A DNA stretch of 27,074 bases from a virus: positions 1 to 27,074 of the IMG/VR virus record IMGVR_UViG_3300001472_000128; one strand, 5' to 3'. Both the position numbers and the translations under genes were made by a program. Of the stretch, positions 1 through 8,200 are shown in pieces; positions within the stretch are counted from its first letter, which is position 1; the number at the start of each line of letters is the position of its first letter. The notes below the pieces were generated by a model that searched no databases, had not been told where the DNA came from, and worked only from the letters and a program-made list of their open reading frames with translations.

Positions 1-1
1 T

Positions 2-91
2 ATAGTTGGTACCGATATGGTCGTAACTATTTCACCAAATTCTACACATTCTTACGAATTTAAGTCAGTTCGACACTCCGTTTCTGTATAA
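2..91 (+). CDS. 3' end of an upstream gene, probably a virion structural protein (partial)
   Basis: Reading frame 2 is open from the window edge for 29 codons and ends at TAA 89-91. The visible C-terminus reads ...GTDMVVTISPN...YEFKSVRHSVSV. It is rich in beta-branched residues, like the ends of many phage structural proteins. The other two forward frames close earlier or contain an immediate stop. The stop codon lies inside the TATAAATA late promoter of the next transcript, so the gene would end exactly where the next unit begins. By T4 synteny a baseplate or tail-fibre gene would be expected here. The identity cannot be determined from 29 residues, and the assignment as coding rests only on the open frame and the tight packing of the genome. 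Confidence 0.55.
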   Translation: MVGTDMVVTISPNSTHSYEFKSVRHSVSV

Positions 92-94
92 ATA
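87..94 (+). promoter_or_regulatory. T4-type late promoter (TATAAATA)
   Basis: An exact TATAAATA, preceded by CTG, lies 51 bases before the start of the 114-residue gene. In T4 this -10 element is read by host RNA polymerase carrying the phage sigma gp55 and clamp-bound gp33/gp45. The start of transcription would fall near 100, at the edge of a perfect 18-nt palindrome. It probably drives the small gene and the first large fibre gene, and perhaps the second. Confidence 0.85.
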
Positions 95-100
95 GAAACA

Positions 101-118
101 GATAATAAATTTATTATC
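101..118 (+). repeat. Perfect 18-nt inverted repeat in the leader of the first late transcript
   Basis: GATAATAAATTTATTATC is its own reverse complement. It begins 7 nt downstream of the TATAAATA element, about where transcription should start. In RNA it could form an AU-rich hairpin at the 5' end of the late message. No T-tract follows, so it is not an ordinary terminator. Confidence 0.6.
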
Positions 119-145
119 CCTCTAATTAAAAATTAAGAGTTCGCT

Positions 146-490
146 ATGATCAACAACAAATCTTTTAACCGTGTCATCGCGGAAAGTTTATTCAATTTAG
201 CAAACAATAATCAAACAGTTATTAGTCGGACTCCGGGCCTAGATAAAGATATTTTCAGTGCAACTTTTGATACTGTAGATAGCACTATTCCGGAGTCTCA
301 AGGTTTTATTGGTGACGGTTTCACAACTGAATATTCACTCAATGGCGTGCCCGCAAGATCTGATTTAATTGACGTATTCGTCGAAAACGTTTTACAACGT
401 CCCGGCGAAGTTTATGATGTACAGGATGACACACTAATCTTTACTGAAACTCCATCTTTAGGGATGGACATCTATATCAAATTTCGTTAA
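146..490 (+). CDS. Small structural protein with a fibre-associated beta module (114 aa)
   Basis: This 114-residue protein has no family I can name with certainty. Residues 1-55 are polar and resemble a short adaptor. Residues 56-114 form a compact beta-type module with the pattern GDG...T.Y..., then DVFVENVLQRPG, IFTETP and a closing I.I.F. The same pattern appears near the C-terminus of the next protein (residues about 1346-1405: GDG...TNF, LVFVGGVIQDPG, IFTAPIP). That shared module and the position ahead of two fibre genes suggest a virion component, perhaps a connector or cap for a fibre. This is inference. The ribosome binding site is weak (AAGAG a few bases upstream of the ATG), and a late promoter lies at 87-94. 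Confidence 0.8.
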   Translation: MINNKSFNRVIAESLFNLANNNQTVISRTPGLDKDIFSATFDTVDSTIPESQGFIGDGFTTEYSLNGVPARSDLIDVFVENVLQRPGEVYDVQDDTLIFTETPSLGMDIYIKFR

Positions 491-534
491 ACTTTTACTA
501 GTTTAATTTTCACTTTTAACAGGAGAACTACCTA

Positions 535-3500
535 ATGGCATTTAGGCAAATTAAATCCGGAGCTCTAGCAAACCAAGCGGTATTAAATACCAAACTAGAT
601 ACCTCCACAATTGATCAACAGGCCTCTCTCTCAGGAGTTGACGGTCTTGACACATTCCTCGTTTTTGATAACGACACACAAGCGCTTAAGAAAGTATCCT
701 CTTCAGGTCTTATCGGTTCTTATACTACCGATGACGTATCAGAAGGTACTGAAGCAAATTCTAACCTTTACTTCACAGACGTTCGTGCTAAAGCCGCTGT
801 TGCTCAGGATATTGCTGATGCCGTTGCCGCTGAAGCGACAATACGTGCTGCTGCGGATACAACTTTAACTTCTGATCTTGCAGCTGAAACTGCGGCAAGA
901 GCTGCTGCTGATACTGCACTACAAACAGCATTAGATACTGAAGTTACTCGTGCTACTAACAGAGAAAACTCAATGGAATCAGCATTTCAATCTGCTGATA
1001 CCGCAATCAATACTCGTATTGATAACGTATTGTCTAATGTTGACTCTGAAGCACTTAACTCTCTTGCAGAAATCGTTACTGCTTTCCAAGATGCTGATGA
1101 TGCATTATCTGCTTCAATCATCACTAACGCATCTGCTATTTCTAATGAAGTTTCTCGTGCGACTACTAAAGAGTCTACGATCGAATCCAATCTCGCTTCA
1201 GAAACTACTGCAAGACAGGGTGCGGATACAACTCTACAAACAAATATAACTAACGAAGCTGCTGCTCGTACTTCTGCTGATAATGCTCTAGATGCACGTA
1301 TGACTACTGCTGAAGGTGATATAACTCAATTAGAAACTAATCTAGCTGCTGAGATCTCAACTACAGATGGTGAAGTAACTGCTCTACAGAATTCAGTTTC
1401 TGATGAGGTTACTCGTGCAACTGCTGCTGAAGAAGCTAACGCACAAGGCCTCGCGGCAGAAATTTCTGCACGTGCTATCGCTGATAATGCGGTACGTTCT
1501 GACCTAGGTGCAGACATCGTTGCTGGTGATAATGCAACTCTAGTATCTGCCCAATCACATGACGATCTTCTTATTGGAGATAACACTGTAGATGGAACTG
1601 GTGGAAATACTATTACTGCACGTATCGCAACTGCTAAATCAGGTGCCGAATCTGTCGCATCTGCTGATGCCGCTTCTAAAGTGTTGGTCGAAAAGAATCG
1701 TGCTGAGTCTGCGGAATCTGGACTACAATCTCAAATCACTTCTAACGACGGTGAGATCTCTACTCTACAATCAGAGATGGACACCGTAGAAGGACGTGCT
1801 ACAAGTCTTGAATCTCGCGCTACTACAGTTGAAGGACGTGTTGATGTAATCGTCGGAACTTCACCAGAGACTTTAGATACACTACAAGAAATTGTTGCTG
1901 CATTCGAAGCTTCAGATTCAGATATATCTGCACTTGTTAGTTCTAATACTATTGCAATCAGTAATGAAGCAACTGCTAGATCTTCTGCTGATACTACACT
2001 ACAATCAAATATTGACACTGAAGCTTCAACTCGTGCAACTGCTGATGCAACTTTGACTTCAGGTCTTGCACAGGAACTTACCGATCGTGCTGCTGGTGAT
2101 GTTTCTGTTCAATCAGCTGCTGCTGTCGATGCTACTTCTAAAGCGGATGCGGCAGAAGCTTCTGCTAAGTCACACGCAGAATCGAAAGATGAGTTGTTCA
2201 TCGGTGATGTTTCTGTAGACGGAACTGGCGGAAATACTGTTACTGATCGTATTGCTACCGCAAAGTCTACTGCTGAAACTCACGCTGATACAATCGTTGC
2301 TGCTGAAACTGCATTAAGGATTTCTGGTGATACCGCACTATCTCTACGTGCTACTAACCTAGAAGGTCGTATGGATACTGCTGAGACAGATATCGATGCA
2401 AATACTTCAGACATCGCTACCGAGACTACTGCTCGTGTTTCTGCTGATGCTACTCTTCAAGGTAACATTGATGCAGAAGCTGTCACTCGTGCGGCTGCTG
2501 ATACTCAACATGACGCTGATCTTCTCGCAGAACAAACTGCAAGAATCGCAGCTGACTCTGCCACTGATGCTTCACTTGCACAGGAAGTTACACGTGCAAC
2601 TGGTGTAGAAGCTGGTCTAAGAACTGACGTTGATACAAACACTGGTAGCATTGCAACTAATGCCGCAAGTATCAACTCTGAGGTTGCTCGCGCTATCGCA
2701 GCTGAAGGTGTTCTTACTACTGCCGTCGCTGACGAGACTTCTGCACGTATTGCCGCTGATGCTGCAATTCAAACAGATTTGGACATAGTCGAAGGTCGAG
2801 TAGACTTCCTAGTAAATGCTGCTCCAGAAACATTAGATACATTAGTTGAAATCATTGGCGCATATGAGAATGCTGACAGTGATATGCAAGCTGTTATCGA
2901 TAATAACTCTTCACGATTGACTACAAACGAAAGCAATATTTCTACTCTAGAGTCAGAGATGGACGCTGTCGAAGGTCGCGCAACTACTTTAGAATCTGAG
3001 ATGGATGCTGTCGAAGCACGCGCTACTACTCTAGAGACCGAGATGGATGCTGCTGAAAGTGAAATCGATGACTTAGAATCATTTGTTGGTGAAGGTACTT
3101 CACTCGATACTATCGCATCTGATCTTGCTTCTGCGGTTAACGAATTGCATACAGATACAAATGCGGTAGCTGGTCGAATGACTACTGCCGAATCTTCTAT
3201 CGTAACTAACGCAACTTCTATTTCTACGGAGGCCTCACGTGCACAAGCTGAAGAAACTTCGATTCGTGGTGATTTTGCTGCTGCTGATACTTCAATCCGT
3301 AGCGATTTCGCTTCTGCCGATGCCGTTGTACTAAACTCTGCATCTTCTGATGCAACTACCAAAGCAAATAACGCTGAGGCAGCTGCTAAGACTTATTCTG
3401 ACGGAATCGTTGCTACTGAATCTTCAACAAGAGAAGCTGCTGATGATCTCCTAGAAGGTCAAATCACTGCTGAAGCTACAACAAGAGCAAATGCTGATAA

Positions 3501-5148
3501 CGCATTAGACACTAGAGCAACCGCTTTAGAATCAGAAATGACACTCACACAAACTTCTGTCGGTGTTGCTACTGATGGTGCTTACGTATCACGCACAGGT
3601 TCTAACTTCTTGGATACTGCTGTATCACTTAAGGACGAGTCTACTAAGTTAGATGTTGCACTTAAGTCTGAAGAAACTGCTCGTATCGCTGCGGATAATA
3701 CACTAACTAACAACTTGAACTCAGAAATCTCTTCTAGAACTTCAGGTGACGCAAGTCTGCAATCACAGATTACTGCGGAAGTTGGTCGTGCTACTTCAGT
3801 TGAACAAGCAAATGCTGCAAATATTGCAACTAACGCTACTTCTATCTCTGACGAAGCGACACGTGCACAGACTGCTGAAGCAGCTGTAAACGCACGAGTA
3901 GACTTCATCGTTTCTAACACTGATCCCGCTGCTTTGGATTCATTGACAGAAATCGTTACTGCATTTGGTGATGCAGATAGTGATCTAACTTCACTTATCT
4001 CTTCTAACCAAACTGACATCGCAACTAACGCATCTGGTCTTGCACAAGAAATCACTGATAGGATATCTGCTGTTACTGCTGAAGCATCTGCTAGAACAAC
4101 TGCTGATACAACTCTCCAGTCTAATATTGACCAGAAGGTTGCTAAGTCTGGCGATACTATGTCAGGTGTATTGAACATGGGTTCAAACAAAGTTGCTGCT
4201 GTAGCTGATGGTACTGTCGCTTCTGACGCTGTTAACAAGGGTCAAATGGACGCTGGTCTTGCTGCACAACACATTTCACAATTCTCTACTACTGACCTAG
4301 TTGAAGGTTCTAACGAATACTACTTAGATTCTAAAGCTCGTTCTGCGATTAGTATCAATGACGTTAAGGGTAACGGAAGAGTATCTTATAACTCTTCGAC
4401 TGGTGTTGTTTCTGTCGATGCTGCTGCAAATCTACTTGAGTTGGATGACGTATCAGAAACTACTTATGTTGGTAAAGCTGATTACTTAATGCAAGTTAAG
4501 GCTGATGAATCCGGTTGGGACTTTGTCCACCCGAATGATCTTCAGTTTATCCAACCTAACCGTCAGGTTATGGATGGTGATGGAGTACAGACTAACTTCG
4601 CAATCACATTCTATGTAAATATTACTGACGCTCTAGTATTCGTTGGTGGTGTTATTCAGGACCCAGGCACACACTATAGCTTTGATTCAGTTGCGCAAGA
4701 GATTATATTTACTGCTCCTATTCCTAATGGTGCTCAGGCAGTTATCATCTCTCACTCTGTTGGTGCTGTACAAGGTGTTCTTGATGGTTCAGTTTCTACT
4801 TCATCATTCACCGCAGACATTAAAGTCGGTGAACAGGGTACACAACAAACTGTCGGTACTGTCGAAGCTGCGGTTTCTTCATTCCCTAAAGCGAATCACA
4901 GATCTGCTAAGTACTTGGTATCTATCCAATCTCCAGACGGACAAGAGTTCGAAACACGTGAATGTCTAGTAGTCCATAACGGTACTTCTGCCTTCATCAC
5001 TGAGTATGGTGTAATCTTTACAGGTTCCACTACTTTGGGTGATACAGATGTACGTGTTAATTCGGGTACTGGCGACATTGAATTGACTTACACTGCTAAT
5101 GCTGAGAGTACTAAGGTAACAGTCGTTGCTACGTACATCGATGCATAA
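535..5148 (+). CDS. Large repetitive tail-fibre/whisker-like protein (1537 aa)
   Basis: This 1537-residue protein starts at an ATG with AGGAG nine bases upstream. Residues 1-60 form a non-repetitive head, followed by a TTDDVSEG...NLYFTD module known from marine phage fibres. Residues about 90-1200 are Ala/Thr/Asp/Glu-rich heptad-like repeats (ETTARAAADTTLQ type), which suggest a long trimeric coiled coil. Within them are four LDTLxEIVxAFxxADSD units, two copies of a GTGGNT.T.RIATAKS unit and one VNELHTDT motif. Residues about 1200-1300 carry the phage-fibre NMGSNKV...KGQMD motif and a second degenerate TTDLVEGSNEYYLD. Residues 1346-1408 repeat the beta module of the preceding gene. The last 120 residues hold a beta domain with SAKYLVSI, ECLVVHNGT and ITEYGVIFTGS, which I know from marine T4-like structural proteins. 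By T4 order it sits near the gp12/wac position. A fibrous virion protein is well supported; its exact site on the particle is not. Confidence 0.88.
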   Translation: MAFRQIKSGALANQAVLNTKLDTSTIDQQASLSGVDGLDTFLVFDNDTQALKKVSSSGLIGSYTTDDVSEGTEANSNLYFTDVRAKAAVAQDIADAVAAEATIRAAADTTLTSDLAAETAARAAADTALQTALDTEVTRATNRENSMESAFQSADTAINTRIDNVLSNVDSEALNSLAEIVTAFQDADDALSASIITNASAISNEVSRATTKESTIESNLASETTARQGADTTLQTNITNEAAARTSADNALDARMTTAEGDITQLETNLAAEISTTDGEVTALQNSVSDEVTRATAAEEANAQGLAAEISARAIADNAVRSDLGADIVAGDNATLVSAQSHDDLLIGDNTVDGTGGNTITARIATAKSGAESVASADAASKVLVEKNRAESAESGLQSQITSNDGEISTLQSEMDTVEGRATSLESRATTVEGRVDVIVGTSPETLDTLQEIVAAFEASDSDISALVSSNTIAISNEATARSSADTTLQSNIDTEASTRATADATLTSGLAQELTDRAAGDVSVQSAAAVDATSKADAAEASAKSHAESKDELFIGDVSVDGTGGNTVTDRIATAKSTAETHADTIVAAETALRISGDTALSLRATNLEGRMDTAETDIDANTSDIATETTARVSADATLQGNIDAEAVTRAAADTQHDADLLAEQTARIAADSATDASLAQEVTRATGVEAGLRTDVDTNTGSIATNAASINSEVARAIAAEGVLTTAVADETSARIAADAAIQTDLDIVEGRVDFLVNAAPETLDTLVEIIGAYENADSDMQAVIDNNSSRLTTNESNISTLESEMDAVEGRATTLESEMDAVEARATTLETEMDAAESEIDDLESFVGEGTSLDTIASDLASAVNELHTDTNAVAGRMTTAESSIVTNATSISTEASRAQAEETSIRGDFAAADTSIRSDFASADAVVLNSASSDATTKANNAEAAAKTYSDGIVATESSTREAADDLLEGQITAEATTRANADNALDTRATALESEMTLTQTSVGVATDGAYVSRTGSNFLDTAVSLKDESTKLDVALKSEETARIAADNTLTNNLNSEISSRTSGDASLQSQITAEVGRATSVEQANAANIATNATSISDEATRAQTAEAAVNARVDFIVSNTDPAALDSLTEIVTAFGDADSDLTSLISSNQTDIATNASGLAQEITDRISAVTAEASARTTADTTLQSNIDQKVAKSGDTMSGVLNMGSNKVAAVADGTVASDAVNKGQMDAGLAAQHISQFSTTDLVEGSNEYYLDSKARSAISINDVKGNGRVSYNSSTGVVSVDAAANLLELDDVSETTYVGKADYLMQVKADESGWDFVHPNDLQFIQPNRQVMDGDGVQTNFAITFYVNITDALVFVGGVIQDPGTHYSFDSVAQEIIFTAPIPNGAQAVIISHSVGAVQGVLDGSVSTSSFTADIKVGEQGTQQTVGTVEAAVSSFPKANHRSAKYLVSIQSPDGQEFETRECLVVHNGTSAFITEYGVIFTGSTTLGDTDVRVNSGTGDIELTYTANAESTKVTVVATYIDA

Positions 5149-5167
5149 TAATCAATTCATTGCTATG

Positions 5168-5175
5168 CATAAAAA
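5168..5175 (+). promoter_or_regulatory. Degenerate late-promoter-like element (CATAAAAA)
   Basis: CATAAAAA differs from TATAAATA at two positions and lies 58 bases before the 3147-residue fibre gene. It is followed 6 nt later by a GC-rich hairpin, the same arrangement seen at the exact late promoters. On sequence alone it is weak, and the fibre gene may instead be read through from the promoter at 87-94. Confidence 0.25.
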
Positions 5176-5181
5176 TTAAAT

Positions 5182-5206
5182 TCAGGGGGGTGCAATGCTC
5201 CCCTGA
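5182..5206 (+). repeat. GC-rich hairpin between the two fibre genes
   Basis: TCAGGGG at 5182-5188 pairs with CCCCTGA at 5200-5206 around an 11-nt loop that can partly pair further. It stands out in AT-rich surroundings. No T-run follows, so it is either a factor-dependent or weak terminator of the upstream gene, or a stabilising 5' or processing hairpin for the downstream message. Confidence 0.65.
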
Positions 5207-5233
5207 CCTTGCATAAAACTAAAGGAAAGTAAA

Positions 5234-8200
5234 ATGAGTTCAGAAAAGAAATTTAGAATACAGAACGGCTTAGATGTTGCTGGTGAAGTTTTCGTTAATG
5301 GTATCAACATTGTTGGTGCTGATGGCGTACTAAACGAAGCATCATATCAAACTGCCGTTCAAGCCATGATTGACGCTACTGTCGCACAGGGTGTTGACCA
5401 AGGTTCAATAGGACAGGCGGTTGATAAAGCTGTCTCCGACTTAGCTGATGCGGCTCCTGCCACATTGGATACATTAAACGAATTAGCTGCTGCACTTGGC
5501 GATGATGCAAACTTTGCAACATCTATGACGAACGCACTAAACACAAAATTAAACTCTGCGAACAATTTAAGTGATGTTGCTGATGCCGCTGCTGCTAGAT
5601 CAAATCTTGGTCTAGGAACTGCCGCGACAGCTGCGACAACATCTTTCGCAACTGCTGCACAGGGTGCTAAGGCAGATGCTGCGGCAACTGCTTCGGATCT
5701 TACTGCATTAGAAACACAAATATCAAGTGGTGTTGCGACTCTTGCACAAGGTGCTAAAGCTGATACTGCGGTACAACCAGAAGACTTCTTCACGGTTGCC
5801 GACGGTACTACAACTTCATATGTTGCTGATTGGTCTCAATCAGATTGGGGTTCAACAATTACTGATTTCTCCGCTGGGATTGAAGCGGGAGTCGTCGATT
5901 ATGTTGTTGATATGCAAGTAAGTAATGACGGACACGTCGTTACGGTTCATGCATCTCAAATAAATGGTTCGCCCGGAGATGTAATTACTTATTATATCAA
6001 GGTGTGGAGTCCTTCAGGTCAATTGCAAATTGGTTTTGGACTAGGTAATGTTACGCTCCAAGTGGCCATTAATAGTTCGTCCGGTAGCCGACTAGTAAGT
6101 GCTGATATCACAGACACACATCTATTCGTACTTTCTATGTATGGTAGTTATCATGGATATAGTGTATATTCTTTAGATGATCTCAATACTCCTATAGGTG
6201 GAATTAGGAGTCACTCCGAGATTATGGTTGCAAGCAACAATCAAAAGGCATTAATCCGTCATTGTGGTGAAGATAAATTATTATTATCTAGTAAGTGCAT
6301 AGGTGGAACGGGGTATGGATCAGGTGCTTCGGGTATTAGATGGGAGACTGAAACCGCATTCGATACTAATGTGCAAGGATCAGATAGTTATACCAGTGAT
6401 TTCAGCAAGTATCACGCTGAGATCAGTGTTGATGCTGAAACTGGTTGGATTTATGCTGCCTATCGATCTGGAGTTGTTAAGGGTTATAATCACATTACTA
6501 ATCAACACGCACCCGATCTTACTGGTTCGGCTTGTGCTGTTGGTGATAAGTATGTTGTGGTTCATGATAGTAATAGTAACCCATCTGTTTCTGTCTATGA
6601 TGTAGGAACAAACAATTTAGTTACATCAATAACAGCGCCACCTATGGCGTATCATCAATGGGGTGGTTGGGCTAGTAATAATACTGATATGGCGACAAAT
6701 GGTGATGGCGTAATAGTTACTGGAAAGGGTGGAAACACCGCATTTGCATATGCCTATGATATGTCATCTTCAAGTAAAACTACTATCAGAAAAGAAATTA
6801 CACTTGATTTGGGCCCTTCAAATGCACCTATGCCTCCACAGGTATATATATCAAAAAATAATCACGTATCAATTATTTCTAGATCGTATGATGTTACATT
6901 ATATAGAGGTCCAGTCGCAGAAGTAGTCACTCCTAATGTTGATGCATCTACACTCGCATCTAAGGTTTATGTTGATAATGCTGTCGCTAATGCAGATCCA
7001 GATCTATCTAGTTATCCAAATACTACAGAGATGACAACTGCAATTGCTACTGCTAAAACAGAAGCACAAACATATGCAGACGGTGCAGTTGCTGATGCGA
7101 TTGATGCTGCTCCTGCTGGTTTGGATACATTAAATGAATTAGCTGCTGCTCTAAACGACGATGCAAACTTTGCATCAACTATTACTACTAGTCTTGCAAC
7201 TAAGGCAGACGCTACTGATGTACAAACTCTGCAAGATAGTTTAGATATTTCTGGTAAACTGACTGTTCAATCTTCAACACCCACAGTTGGTGGTGCTGGG
7301 GATGTATGGATAAGTTCTAGTACTGGTGTCGTACATAAAGCAAAACCTTCTGGGATAGTAGAGAGAACTACAGGAACTTGGACAGGAACTGATTTGTCAG
7401 GGGTTCCTAGATCTGGTAGTAACAGACTAAGTCTTGGTAATGGTATGATTGATGGTCAGCGCAGATACGGTGTTCTTTTCACCAGTACCTCTGGAATGTC
7501 ATTACATGGTTATCAAGCAACAGACTACTATGTTCATAAGTCTCATGGTGCTGCTTATGTGGAATGGGTTGATCCAATCTATATTCAGTATTGGAACGAA
7601 GAAGGTAAGGGTCAGGATACTTATTTGGAATGGGTACTCTATGAAGATGGGACACAAGCTCAATATGGTGGAAATAGTCCTGTAAGAGCAAAGGTAACTC
7701 TTAATACATCTAAGAGAGTCAAGGGTATGACTTTCAACACTGTTAGTAATCTTAATCGCACTGAAGTTCTGACTATTAAAGCCGTCTTACCTCAGTCCGG
7801 TACATGGGAAGAGACTGGACAGATAGACCTTTCTCCATACTCAACTACTGCTGAGATGAACTCTGCTATCGCAACAGCTGTTGCTAATGCTGACGTTGAT
7901 CTCTCTGCATACTCAACAACTGCGGAAATGAATACTGCAATCTCTAATGTTAGTGTTGATCTTTCTGGTTACTCAACTACTACAGAAATGAATTCAGCGA
8001 TTACTGCTGAAGTCGCTAATGTTGTAGATGCTGCTCCTGCCGCATTGGATACGTTGAACGAACTAGCGGCCGCATTAGGAGATGATGCAAACTTTGCTTC
8101 AACTGTTACTACAAGTCTTGCAACTAAGGCCTCTACTTCAGATCTTGCAACTAAGGCAAATGTTTCTGAAACTGGATTGGTCGGTGAACTTATCGTTCCT

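Noticed and set aside
2769-4238. Long antisense open frames (197 and 218 residues) opposite the 1537-residue fibre gene
   Set aside because: They arise because Ala/Thr/Ser/Asp-rich repeats leave few stop codons on the other strand. Their products are low-complexity, and they have no ribosome sites or promoters.
5182-5206. Hairpin as an intrinsic terminator between the fibre genes
   Set aside because: There is no T-run after the stem. It is kept as a hairpin but not called a terminator. The same reasoning applies to 14697-14719 and 21817-21837.
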